Origin: Actinomadura montaniterrae
Lineage (GTDB): Bacteria; Actinomycetota; Actinomycetes; Streptosporangiales; Streptosporangiaceae
Assembly: GCF_008923365.1 (NCBI RefSeq)
Contig: NZ_WBMR01000025.1
Coordinates: 1 to 64,000 of the forward strand
Length of the DNA: 64,000 nucleotides
Direction: 5' to 3'
The position numbers and the translations under genes were made by a program. Shown here in pieces: positions 8,170 through 16,135 of this stretch (position 1 is the first letter of the stretch; the number at the start of each line of letters is the position of its first letter). Below the pieces are notes generated by a model. That model made no database searches. It saw only the letters and a program-made list of their open reading frames with translations, and was not told where the DNA came from.

Positions 8170-9471
8170 GTGCACGACGAACTGATGGCCCTCGCCGGCC
8201 GGCTGGAGGCCGCCGGCGAGGGGCCCCCGCTGCCCTGCCCCGACCCGGTGAACGCCGCGATGATCCGCAACTGGACGCAGGCCCTCGGCGACACCGGTGC
8301 CTGGGACGACGTCGCGCCGCCCGCGATGATCCAGGTGTGGTCGATGCCCGGCCTGGTCCGCCGGCCGGACCAGCGGGGCGCCGCGGACGACGTGCTGGCG
8401 ATGCTGGATGCGGCCGGCTACACCGGCATCGTCGCGACCAACTGCGACCAGGCCTACGACCGCTGCGTGAAGGTCGGCGAGCAGCTGTCGACGCGGATGC
8501 GGTTCGGCGGCGTCACCGGCCCGAAGCGGACCGCGATGGGCGAGGGCTACTTCGTCACCTGGCACCAGACCTGGTACGACGAGAACGACGAGCGCGTCGC
8601 CGAGATGCTGTTCCGGGTGCTGAAGTTCAAGCCCGGCCCGCGCCCGCCCGCCGGGAGCGCCGGCGGCACGGGCGGGCGGTACCCGCTGCGGCCCGCGATC
8701 GGCCAGGACACCGCGTTCTTCTGGGACGGGGTGAACGCGGGCGAGCTGCGCATCCAGCGCTGCGCCGACTGTGGAACGCTCCGCCACCCGCCCGGCCCGA
8801 TGTGCCCGGAGTGCCACTCGCCGAACCGCGACTACGTGGTGGCGAGCGGGCGCGGCGAGGTGCACAGCTACGTCGTCCACCACCACCCGCCCGTCCCCGG
8901 CCGGACGCCCCCGTACGCGGTGGCGGTCGTGGAGCTGGAGGAGGGCGTCCGGGTCGTCGGGAACGTCAACGGCTGCCCGCCGGACGAGGTGCGGGTCGGC
9001 ATGCCCGTCCGGCTGGTGTTCGAGCGGATGGACGACGAGCTCGTCCTGCCGCAGTGGACCCCGGCGGACGCCCCGCCGCCCCCGGTGACCGCCGCGGAGC
9101 CGGTGGAGGAGGAGCCCGCGTCCGGCGGCCTGGAGATCGAACTGACCCCGACGTTCATCATCTCCACGGCCATCGCGACGCGCGACTTCATGCCCGTCCA
9201 CCACGACCCGGCGCAGGCGCGCGCCCAGGGCTCGCAGGACATCTTCGTCAACATCCTGACCAGCATCGGGCTCGTGCAGCGGTACGCGCTGGAGACCGTC
9301 CGGGACGCGACGCTGGAGAGCATCGAGGTGCGCCTCGGCGCCCCCGCCTACGCCGGCGACACGCTCACGCTCACCGGCGACCGCGTCGACGACCGCACCC
9401 TCCGCGTCCGCGGCGCCGTGAGCATCGGCGACCACCTCACCGCCACCGTCCGTTTCAGGGAGGCCGGATGA
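8170..9471 (+). CDS. chsH2: Fused enoyl-CoA hydratase ChsH2-DUF35-ChsH1
   Basis: 433-residue three-part protein. Residues 1-165 match the MaoC-like half of ChsH2 (MIQVWSMPGL, AMGEGYFVTWHQTWYDENDE). Residues 180-300 are a DUF35 domain with a four-cysteine zinc ribbon (CADCGTLRHPPGPMCPECHS) and an OB fold. Residues 320-433 are a MaoC hotdog domain with the hydratase motif RDFMPVHHD, equal to ChsH1. In Mycobacterium the two are separate genes of about 311 and 129 residues; their sum matches this length. It hydrates the propenoyl-CoA side chain, and the DUF35 part should bind Ltp2. GTG start with GAGGAG upstream. Confidence 0.83.
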   Translation: MHDELMALAGRLEAAGEGPPLPCPDPVNAAMIRNWTQALGDTGAWDDVAPPAMIQVWSMPGLVRRPDQRGAADDVLAMLDAAGYTGIVATNCDQAYDRCVKVGEQLSTRMRFGGVTGPKRTAMGEGYFVTWHQTWYDENDERVAEMLFRVLKFKPGPRPPAGSAGGTGGRYPLRPAIGQDTAFFWDGVNAGELRIQRCADCGTLRHPPGPMCPECHSPNRDYVVASGRGEVHSYVVHHHPPVPGRTPPYAVAVVELEEGVRVVGNVNGCPPDEVRVGMPVRLVFERMDDELVLPQWTPADAPPPPVTAAEPVEEEPASGGLEIELTPTFIISTAIATRDFMPVHHDPAQARAQGSQDIFVNILTSIGLVQRYALETVRDATLESIEVRLGAPAYAGDTLTLTGDRVDDRTLRVRGAVSIGDHLTATVRFREAG

Positions 9472-10637
9472 GCAGCCTGTCCGGGAAGGCGGCGATCGCC
9501 GGGATCGGCGCGACGGAGTTCTCCAAGGAGTCGGGCCGCTCCGAGCTGCGGCTCGCCGCCGAGGCGTGCCTCGCCGCGATCGAGGACGCGGGGCTGACCC
9601 CCGCCGACGTCGACGGCCTGGTCACCTACACCGCCGACGCCAACTCCGAGATCGCCGTTCAGCGCGAGCTGGGCATCCCCGCGCTGCGGTTCTTCTCCCG
9701 CGTCGACTATGGCGGCGGCGCGGCCTGCGGCACCGTCGCGCACGCCGCGATGGCCGTCGCGACCGGCCAGGCGAAGGCGGTGCTGTGCTACCGCGCGTTC
9801 AACGAGCGCTCCGGCCACCGCTTCGGCCAGGCCGCCCCGTCCGCCCGCGCCGACGCGACCGGGCTGGAGTTCTCCTGGCACCTGCCGTTCGGCTTCGCGA
9901 CCCCGGCCGCGTGGGTCGCCATGCAGGCCCGCCGCTACATGCACGACTACGGCGCGACCAGCGAGGACTTCGGCCGCGTCGCCGTCGCGATGCGCCGCCA
10001 CGCGGCCACCAACCCGGCGGCGTGGTTCCACGGCCGGCCGATCACGCTGGACGAGCACCAGGCGTCCCGCTGGATCGTCGACCCGCTGCACCTGCTGGAC
10101 TGCTGCCAGGAGTCCGACGGCGGCGTCGCGGTCCTCGTCACGTCCCTGGACCGGGCCCGCGACCTCCCGCACCGGCCCGCCGTCATCACCGCGGCGGCGC
10201 AGGGGACGGGCCCGGACCAGATGATGATGTTCGGCTACTACACCGGCGACCTGTCGGCGCTCCCCGCGATGGGGACCGTCGGCGACGCGCTCTGGGCCCA
10301 GTCGGGGCTGACGCCCGATGACGTCCAGACCGCGATCCTCTATGATCATTTCACCCCGTTCGTCCTGGTTCAGCTGGAGGAGCTCGGCTTCTGCGGCCGC
10401 GGCCAGGCGAAGGACTACATCAAGGACGGTGGCATTGAGCTCGGCGGCAGGCTTCCGGTCAACCCCAACGGGGGTCAGCTGGGTGAGGCGTACATCCACG
10501 GCATGAACGGCATCGCCGAGGCGGTCCGGCAGGTGCGGGGCGCCGCGGTGAACCAGGTGCCGGACGTCCGCAACGTCCTGGTCACCGCCGGCACCGGCGT
10601 GCCCACCAGCGGGCTGGTCCTCAGCGCCCCGGACTAG
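9468..10637 (+). CDS. ltp2: Ltp2-type steroid side-chain retro-aldolase
   Basis: 389-residue thiolase-like lipid-transfer protein (AAIAGIGATEFSKESGRSE; GGGAACGTVAHAAMAV; C-terminal NPNGGQLGEAYIHGMNG and GTGVPTSG). In the known pathway Ltp2, bound to the DUF35 domain of ChsH2, cleaves the hydroxylated side chain to a 17-keto steroid and propionyl-CoA. The ATG overlaps the hydratase stop (ATGA), fitting an obligate complex. It is the last gene of the KstR-type operon here; cyp125 and the ring-degradation genes are not adjacent. Confidence 0.88.
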   Translation: MSSLSGKAAIAGIGATEFSKESGRSELRLAAEACLAAIEDAGLTPADVDGLVTYTADANSEIAVQRELGIPALRFFSRVDYGGGAACGTVAHAAMAVATGQAKAVLCYRAFNERSGHRFGQAAPSARADATGLEFSWHLPFGFATPAAWVAMQARRYMHDYGATSEDFGRVAVAMRRHAATNPAAWFHGRPITLDEHQASRWIVDPLHLLDCCQESDGGVAVLVTSLDRARDLPHRPAVITAAAQGTGPDQMMMFGYYTGDLSALPAMGTVGDALWAQSGLTPDDVQTAILYDHFTPFVLVQLEELGFCGRGQAKDYIKDGGIELGGRLPVNPNGGQLGEAYIHGMNGIAEAVRQVRGAAVNQVPDVRNVLVTAGTGVPTSGLVLSAPD

Positions 10638-10745
10638 CGTCCGGCCTGCGCGTTTGCCGCGGAACCGGAGGGACACACTCACCCCGACGCCGCCGGGCTC
10701 CCACGAGCGCGCGGGCATCCGCGCCGGTCCGGCGGCATTCGGGGG

Positions 10746-11042
10746 ATGAGTGCGATGAGGGTGATGCTGCGGGCGCGGTTGGACACCCGGCTCGGCAACG
10801 AGGCCATCAAGGACGGCACGATGCCGCAGGCCATGCAGACGCTGATGGAGCGGCTCAAGCCCGAGGCGGCCTACTTCTCCCCGAGCGAGGGCAAGCGGTC
10901 GTGCACCATCGTGTTCGACATGCAGGACAGCTCGCAGATCCCGGCCATCGTCGAGCCGCTGTTCACGGCGCTGGGCGCGGACGTCGAGATCGTCCCGGTG
11001 ATGAACCTGGACGACCTGCAGAAGGGCCTCGCCGCGCTCTGA
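10746..11042 (+). CDS. Hypothetical 98-residue protein
   Basis: Small soluble protein with alternating beta/alpha pattern (MRVMLRARLDTRLGNEAI; SCTIVFDMQDSSQIPAIVEP; ADVEIVPVMNLDDLQKGL), which suggests a dimeric ferredoxin-like alpha+beta fold. No family was recognised. A second possible start lies at 10755. It follows ltp2 by 108 bp and precedes a TetR gene; a link to sterol degradation is not shown. Confidence 0.6.
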   Translation: MSAMRVMLRARLDTRLGNEAIKDGTMPQAMQTLMERLKPEAAYFSPSEGKRSCTIVFDMQDSSQIPAIVEPLFTALGADVEIVPVMNLDDLQKGLAAL

Positions 11043-11078
11043 GCCCCCGTCTGGCCGGGGCGCGAACCGGGACCCCGA

Positions 11079-11114
11079 TGACCGCGTAATCCGATTATCG
11101 GGATAATCGGATTA
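11079..11114 (+). promoter_or_regulatory. Operator/promoter fused to the TetR start codon
   Basis: A perfect 28-bp palindrome at 11087-11114 (arms TAATCCGATTATC and GATAATCGGATTA, GG centre) ends on the A of the TetR ATG. Its right arm begins with GATAAT (11102-11107), a good -10 six bases before the ATG, and TGACCG (11079-11084) is a -35 candidate 17 bp upstream. The layout suggests a leaderless mRNA whose promoter is the operator itself. Confidence 0.7.
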
Positions 11115-11725
11115 TGCGACTGACGAGGGAGGAGACCAAGGAGCGCAACCGGCGGGCCCTGCTCGACGCCGCGCTCCGGACCGTCTCCCGGGACGGCTAC
11201 CAGGCCAGGCTCGAGGACATCGCGGAGCGGGCCGGCCTGACCACCGGCGCCATCTACTCGCTGTTCGGCAGCAAGGACGGCCTGATCACCGAGCTGGTCA
11301 CCGGCTACCTGCGCCCGCACTACGCGGAGATCGAGCGCGCCGTGCCCGCCGATCTGCCGCTGCTGGAGGCGGTCGCCGCCTTCGCCCGGTACTACCGGCG
11401 CACCTGCGACGGCCCGGGCGCGCGGTCGGGCCTGTCGCTCCAGCTCGGCCTGCTGGACATGGCGCTGCGCGCCCCCGACCCGGGCGCGCAGCTCGCGCCG
11501 CTCTTCCGCATGCATGAGGAGCAGCTCGTCGCGCTGTTCACCGGCCGGGCGCACGGCGGCGGCACGGTCACGCCCGGGCAGGCGAAGCGGCTCGCCGTCG
11601 CGCTCGGCGCCCTGTTCATCGGCCTCGGCCAGGGCGTCGTCCTCGGCCTCGCCCCCGACGCCGACGAACGCTACTTCGCCGAAGCCGCCACCGCCCTGGT
11701 TTCCGCCGGCTCCCTCCTCGGCTGA
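11114..11725 (+). CDS. TetR-family regulator (probably leaderless, autorepressed)
   Basis: 203 residues with an N-terminal TetR helix-turn-helix (TKERNRRALLDAALRTVSRDGY; IAERAGLTTGAIYSLFGSKDGL) and an effector domain without a recognised ligand type. There is no ribosome-binding site before the ATG because the base before it belongs to the operator palindrome. Neighbours are the unknown 98-residue gene and a convergent LysR gene, so its target other than itself is unclear. Confidence 0.87.
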   Translation: MRLTREETKERNRRALLDAALRTVSRDGYQARLEDIAERAGLTTGAIYSLFGSKDGLITELVTGYLRPHYAEIERAVPADLPLLEAVAAFARYYRRTCDGPGARSGLSLQLGLLDMALRAPDPGAQLAPLFRMHEEQLVALFTGRAHGGGTVTPGQAKRLAVALGALFIGLGQGVVLGLAPDADERYFAEAATALVSAGSLLG

Positions 11726-11747
11726 CGCCGCGCCTCAACCCCCCGGC

Positions 11748-12593
11748 CTAGAGGCGGGTCGCCGTCCGGACGAGGTCGGCCAGGGGCAGAGAACGGCTGT
11801 GGGGCGGCCACGCGATGACCGTCGTCACGGTGGGCGCGTCCAGCACCGGCACGGTGGCGAGGCCGTCGCCGAGCTGCGTCCGGCACGACTCCGGCAGGAC
11901 GGCCGACGCCCGGCCGAGCGCGATCAGCTGCAGGAGTTGCACGTGGTCGCGGACGCGCGGGCCCGGGCCGTCGGAGTACGTGCCGTCGGACCGCGGCCAG
12001 CGCGGCAGCGGCAGGCCGGGCAGCGCGGCGACGTCCGCGACGCGCAGGTGGGGCCGGGTCGTGAGGGGATGCCCGGCCGGCAGGACCGCCACCTGCCCCT
12101 CGGTGAGCAGCTCCTCGGTGTCGAGCCCGGCCGTCGAGTCGAACGGCGTGTGCAGCAGCGCGACGTCGGCGCGCCCGTCGCGCAGCATCCGCTCCTGCTC
12201 GCCGGGGCCGCACAGGACCACGTCGACCGCGGCCGCGCCGGGCTCGGCGGCGTACGCGTCGAGCAGCTTCGCCAGCAGCTCGCCGGACGCCCCGGCCTTC
12301 GTGACGAGGACCAGCGGAGGCCGTCCGGCCGCGGCGGCGGCGCGGCGGGTGCGGCGGTCGGCGGCCTCGATCGCGTCGAGGGCGGCCCGCCCCTCGCGCA
12401 GCAGCACCGCCCCGGCCTCGGTCAGCGCGATGGTGCGGTTGGTGCGGTCGAGCAGCGTCGCGCCGAGCCGCCGTTCGAGCCGCTGGATCGCCCGCGACAG
12501 CGGCGGCTGCGCGATCCCGAGCCGGTCCGCCGCGCGCCCGAAGTGAAGCTCCTCCGCGACGGCGACGAAGTACCGCAGCTCCCGCGTCTCCAT
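11748..12593 (-). CDS. LysR-family transcriptional regulator
   Basis: 281 residues. The winged helix-turn-helix is at the N-terminus (METRELRYFVAVAEELHFGRAADRLG, then SRAIQRLERRLGATLLDRT) and a periplasmic-binding-like effector domain follows. The start at 12593 is the family-typical beginning; the frame stays open to 12671 but those residues are not LysR-like. Divergent from the SDR gene at 12719, with a textbook LysR box between them. Confidence 0.9.
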   Translation of the reverse strand: METRELRYFVAVAEELHFGRAADRLGIAQPPLSRAIQRLERRLGATLLDRTNRTIALTEAGAVLLREGRAALDAIEAADRRTRRAAAAAGRPPLVLVTKAGASGELLAKLLDAYAAEPGAAAVDVVLCGPGEQERMLRDGRADVALLHTPFDSTAGLDTEELLTEGQVAVLPAGHPLTTRPHLRVADVAALPGLPLPRWPRSDGTYSDGPGPRVRDHVQLLQLIALGRASAVLPESCRTQLGDGLATVPVLDAPTVTTVIAWPPHSRSLPLADLVRTATRL

Positions 12594-12643
12594 GCCGCCA
12601 CGGTACCCGCCGGGACCCCCTCCGCAGCGCCCCTGACCTCGGT

Positions 12644-12664
12644 GCGATACCGGTGGGGTATCGC
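12644..12664. promoter_or_regulatory. LysR-type box
   Basis: GCGATACC-N5-GGTATCGC is a perfect inverted repeat containing ATAC-N7-GTAT, that is T-N11-A, the LysR consensus. It lies 51 bp upstream of the LysR start and 55 bp upstream of the SDR start. Confidence 0.75.
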
Positions 12665-12718
12665 GTCCCACCCAGACGGTGTTGGAAGCCGGGCCCGCCC
12701 GCGGGCGAGGATCGTGGC

Positions 12719-13438
12719 ATGACCGAAACGAAGACCGCGCTGGTCACCGGCGCGAACAAGGGAATCGGGTACGAGATCGCGGCCGGCCTGGGCGCGCTCG
12801 GCTGGAGCGTCGGCGTCGGCGCCCGGGACGACGGGCGCCGGGAGGAGGCCGTCGCGAAGCTGCGCGCCGCCGGCGCCGACGCGTTCGGCGTGCCGCTCGA
12901 CGTGACCGACGACGCGAGCGTCACCGCCGCCGCCGGGCTGCTGGCGGAGCGCGGCCTCGACGTGCTCGTCAACAACGCCGCCATCACCGGCGGGATGCCG
13001 CAGGAGCCCACCAAGGTCGACCCCGCCACCGTGCGGACGGTCGTGGAGACCAACGTCCTCGGCGTCATCCGCGTCACCAACGCGATGCTGCCGCTGCTGC
13101 GCCGCTCGCCGTCCCCCCGGATCGTGAACATGTCCAGCACCGTCGGGTCCCTCACCCGGCAGACGACCCCCGGCGCGCAGACCGGCCCGATCTCCGCCGC
13201 GTACTCGACGTCGAAGACGTTCCTCAACGCCCTCACCGTGCAGTACGCCAAGGAGCTGGCGGACACCAACATCCTGATCAACGCGGGCTGCCCGGGCTTC
13301 TGCGCGACCGACCTCAACGGCTTCCGCGGCGTCCGCACCCCCGAGCAGGGCGCGGCGATCGCGGTCCGCCTCGCGACCCTCCCGGATGGCGGCCCGACCG
13401 GCACCTTCAGCGACGACGACGGCCCCGTCCCCTGGTGA
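12719..13438 (+). CDS. Short-chain dehydrogenase/reductase
   Basis: 239-residue classical SDR, carbonyl-reductase-like: TGANKGIGYEIA near residue 9, NNAAITGG near 85, catalytic MSSTVGS and YSTSKTFLN (Ser, Tyr, Lys), and PGFCATDLNG after the active site. Probably controlled by the divergent LysR regulator. The ATG at 12719 has GGCGAGGAT upstream. Substrate unknown. Confidence 0.9.
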   Translation: MTETKTALVTGANKGIGYEIAAGLGALGWSVGVGARDDGRREEAVAKLRAAGADAFGVPLDVTDDASVTAAAGLLAERGLDVLVNNAAITGGMPQEPTKVDPATVRTVVETNVLGVIRVTNAMLPLLRRSPSPRIVNMSSTVGSLTRQTTPGAQTGPISAAYSTSKTFLNALTVQYAKELADTNILINAGCPGFCATDLNGFRGVRTPEQGAAIAVRLATLPDGGPTGTFSDDDGPVPW

Positions 13439-13487
13439 CGCACGACGCCGGGGGCGCGGGCGCGCTGCTGAGAGCAGATCCGCCGTG

Positions 13488-13521
13488 GGCAGCGCGGGCT
13501 GTGACCGGTGCCCGCGCTGCC
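13488..13521. promoter_or_regulatory. Inverted repeat in the clpP leader
   Basis: Perfect 12-bp arms GGCAGCGCGGGC and GCCCGCGCTGCC separated by 10 nt, 14 bp upstream of the clpP start. It could be the operator of the adjacent XRE regulator or a leader hairpin that affects translation. Confidence 0.5.
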
Positions 13522-13535
13522 GCAGGCTGAAGGGC

Positions 13536-14165
13536 ATGAGCGAGGAACAGAAGATCCCTTTGTTCAACGAGCGCGTGCGCAGCGAGCTGTACGCCCAGCG
13601 CGTCCTCGTGCTGGACGGCGTGCTCGACGACGACAACGGCACGCTGCTGGCCACGCAGCTGATCACCCTGGCGGGGGAGGACCCGTCGGCCGACATCGCG
13701 CTGTGGATCCATTCCCCCGGCGGGTCCGTGCCGTCGATGCTCGCGATCCGCGACGTCATGCGGCTCATCCCGTGCGACGTGGCGACGGTGGTGCTCGGCA
13801 TCGCCTACAGCGCCGGGCAGTTCCTGCTGTCGTCCGGAACGCCCGGCAAGCGCCGCGCGATGCCGCACGCCCGGGTGCTGATGCACCAGGGGTCCGCCGG
13901 CATCGGCGGCGCCGCCGTCGACATCGAGCTGCAGGCCAACGACCTGCGCCACACCCGCGACACGGTGCTCGGCCTCATCGCCGAGGACACCGGCCAGCCG
14001 CTCGAGCGGGTCTTCGAGGACTCGCTGCACGACCGCTGGTACACCGCCCAGGAGGCGCTGGAGTACGGCTTCATCGACGCGATCGTCGGGTCCTACGACG
14101 ACATCGTCCCGCCGCGCCGCCGCCCCGTGGGGCTCGGCGCCCCGTCCGGAGGAGCCGGCCGATGA
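13536..14165 (+). CDS. clpP: ClpP protease subunit with intact catalytic triad
   Basis: 209 residues. The nucleophile serine is in GIAYSAGQFLLSSG, the histidine in RVLMHQGSAG and the aspartate in LHDRWYTAQEALEYGF. WIHSPGGSV forms the oxyanion strand. There is no long propeptide. The ATG at 13536 follows AGGG. It overlaps the next clpP gene by 4 bp (ATGA), so the two subunits probably form a mixed 14-mer; both resemble the accessory ClpP3/ClpP4 pair of Streptomyces rather than the housekeeping pair, because the trigger factor and clpX genes are absent. Confidence 0.9.
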   Translation: MSEEQKIPLFNERVRSELYAQRVLVLDGVLDDDNGTLLATQLITLAGEDPSADIALWIHSPGGSVPSMLAIRDVMRLIPCDVATVVLGIAYSAGQFLLSSGTPGKRRAMPHARVLMHQGSAGIGGAAVDIELQANDLRHTRDTVLGLIAEDTGQPLERVFEDSLHDRWYTAQEALEYGFIDAIVGSYDDIVPPRRRPVGLGAPSGGAGR

Positions 14166-14785
14166 GCACCTACACGATCCCGAACGTCATCGCGCGAGAC
14201 TCGCGCGGTGAACGGATCATGGACGTCTACTCGCACCTGCTGACGGAACGGATCATCTACCTCGGCACCGCCATCGACGCGGGGGTCGCGAACGCGCTGG
14301 TCGCGCAGCTGCTCCACCTGGAGGCGGACAGCCCGGAGGCCGACATCCAGCTGTACATCAACTGCGAAGGAGGGGACCCGAGCGCGATGCTCGCGGTGTA
14401 CGACACGCTCCGCTACATCCGGCCGCAGGTGGCGACGACGTGCGTGGGGCAGGCCGTCGCGGTCGGCGCGGTGCTGCTCGCCGCGGGCGCCCCCGGCAAG
14501 CGCGCCGCGCTGCCGCACACCCGCGTCGTCCTGCACCAGCCGATGGGGCAGGGGCGCGGTGCGATCCCGGACCTGATCCTCCAGGCGGACGAGGTCGTCC
14601 GCGTCCGCGCGGACATCGAGCAGATCCTGTCCCGGCACACCGGGCAGGACACCGCGACGCTGCGCACGGACACCGACCGCGACCGCGTGTTCACCGCCAA
14701 GCAGGCGCTGGAGTACGGCCTCATCGACCACGTGATCGAGGAGCGCCAGCCGGAGCCCCTGGACGGCTACGCCGCGAGGGCGTAG
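14162..14785 (+). CDS. ClpP paralogue lacking the catalytic serine
   Basis: 207 residues, close to the ClpP2 type (AGAPGKRAALPHTRVVLHQP; DTDRDRVFTAKQALEYGLID). The nucleophile segment normally read as GQAAS reads GQAVAVGAVLL here, so Ser is replaced by Ala, while His (VVLHQP) and Asp (DTDRD) remain. It should be unable to cleave peptides and is likely a structural or ATPase-docking subunit of a mixed ring with the preceding ClpP. Its last 19 bp overlap the convergent regulator gene. Confidence 0.88.
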   Translation: MSTYTIPNVIARDSRGERIMDVYSHLLTERIIYLGTAIDAGVANALVAQLLHLEADSPEADIQLYINCEGGDPSAMLAVYDTLRYIRPQVATTCVGQAVAVGAVLLAAGAPGKRAALPHTRVVLHQPMGQGRGAIPDLILQADEVVRVRADIEQILSRHTGQDTATLRTDTDRDRVFTAKQALEYGLIDHVIEERQPEPLDGYAARA

Positions 14786-15132
14786 GCGGCCTGGCAGGTC
14801 GGGCCGGCCGGTGCGGTGCCGGCCGGCGCGGCCAGCAGGCTCGTCGCGACCGCGAGCGTGAGGTCGGCGAGCGTCACGTCCAGGGCGCCGGCGACCGCCG
14901 CGATCATCTCGCTCGACGGCTCCTTGACGCCGCGCTCCATCTCGGAGAGGTACTGCGGGGACACCCCGGCGCGGCGCGCGGTCTCCGTCAGGATCTCGCC
15001 GCGCTCCAGGCGCAGGCTCCGCAGGCACCGGCCGAGCGCGTCGCGCCACAGCGGCTCCGCCGGCGGGCGCGTCGCGTCCGGCCCGTGCGGCGTCTCGTCG
15101 GCGGGCATGAGCGGTCGCGTGATCTCGGCCAT
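14767..15132 (-). CDS. popR: ClgR/PopR-like XRE regulator with ssrA-like C-terminus
   Basis: 121 residues. The helix-turn-helix spans about residues 38-90 (RSLRLERGEILTETARRAGV; SPQYLSEMERGVKEPSSEMI; AAVAGALDVTLADL), the pattern of the ClgR/PopR activators of clp genes. The C-terminus ends in AAYALAA; the final YALAA equals the end of the E. coli ssrA tag, and ClgR and PopR of Streptomyces are known to be degraded through a C-terminal AA. Its position next to two clpP genes supports feedback control. The symbol is assigned by analogy, not by close sequence comparison. Confidence 0.75.
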   Translation of the reverse strand: MAEITRPLMPADETPHGPDATRPPAEPLWRDALGRCLRSLRLERGEILTETARRAGVSPQYLSEMERGVKEPSSEMIAAVAGALDVTLADLTLAVATSLLAAPAGTAPAGPTCQAAYALAA

Positions 15133-15205
15133 GCGCCCAAAATAACCCGGCGCCGCGCCCCGAAGCCACGCGTTCCGCCCACCGCGGAACGGCGCCCCCG
15201 GCGCG

Positions 15206-15940
15206 TCACGGGGTCCCGCCGTCCAGATGGCGGACGACCTGCTCGGCCGTCTCCTGGAGGTCGATGAGCGGACGGCGCACGTAGCGGGTCGCGGACGCCC
15301 ACCAGCAGAAGTGCCGCCGATGGACCCAGACGTTCAGGCCGGGCAGGACGACGACCGAGACGCCGCGCTCGTCGCTGGTCCGCGCCCCCCGGAACCCGCG
15401 CCGCGTCACGCAGAGCAGGAGGCACTGCGCGGCCGTCCCCGGATGGACCTCGACCGTCCGGCCCGGCCAGTCGAGGGGAAGCGGAAGCAGGAACCAGACG
15501 GCCTTGCCGCGCACGGCCTCCTCGGCGACCCGCGACCGCGTCGCCGCGCATCCCCACCCGGCGGTGAACTCCTCGAGGATCGCCAGCCCCTTCCCGCGCT
15601 CGTCGAGGAGACCGGCGCCGGACGCATGCGGCAGCGCCGTCCGAGCGCAGTCGAACACCGAGACGACGAGTTGAGGGGACGGGACCGTCCGCGCCCACAC
15701 CCACAACTCCGGCGGCGCGTGCGGCCGGTCGTGCGGATCGGGACGCCCGTACCGGAGCGCGTTGGTCGCGGTCTCGGAGACGGCGAGCTTCCCGTCCTCG
15801 ATCACGTCCCGCCCCAGCCCCAGCCCGGCCAGCGTCCGCTGGAGGTGGGACCGCGCCGTCGCCGGCCCGCTCTCGTCACTCGGAAGCCGCCACGCACAAG
15901 CCCCACCCACCCCCAGGCTCGCCGCACCCTCAGCCATCAT
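15206..15940 (-). CDS. GHKL-type ATP-binding protein (RsbW-like)
   Basis: 244 residues. The N-terminal 145 residues are an anti-sigma-kinase-type ATPase fold: KLAVSETATNALRYG is the N box with the Mg-coordinating Asn, SVFD and ERGKGLAILEEF correspond to the G1/G2 boxes. The C-terminal part (GTAAQCLLLCV to WVHRRHFCWWASATR) is unrecognised. It is divergent from an XRE/DUF397 pair; such ATPase/XRE/DUF397 trios recur in actinomycetes and are thought to tune development, with no defined mechanism. The alternative start is one codon downstream. Confidence 0.78.
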   Translation of the reverse strand: MMAEGAASLGVGGACAWRLPSDESGPATARSHLQRTLAGLGLGRDVIEDGKLAVSETATNALRYGRPDPHDRPHAPPELWVWARTVPSPQLVVSVFDCARTALPHASGAGLLDERGKGLAILEEFTAGWGCAATRSRVAEEAVRGKAVWFLLPLPLDWPGRTVEVHPGTAAQCLLLCVTRRGFRGARTSDERGVSVVVLPGLNVWVHRRHFCWWASATRYVRRPLIDLQETAEQVVRHLDGGTP

Positions 15941-16135
15941 CGGATCCCGCCCTCTGCCGGTCCACGGTCGCCGCTGACAGTGATCATCTGGTCACTGTCA
16001 GTGCCTTCTCGGGTCACATGGTGCGCCGACCGCCACCGTGTCCGCAACAGTTTCAGGGAAGAGAGCGAGAATTGTTCCGGTGATCGTCCGTGGATCCGCT
16101 TGTCGGCCGACTACGGACTGGGCATGCTCGGTCAC

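Noticed and set aside
5805-8294. 829-residue minus-strand frame opposite chsE1-chsE2
   Set aside because: Low-complexity translation of the antisense strand in GC-rich DNA; no start site or family signature, and the plus strand holds clear enzymes.
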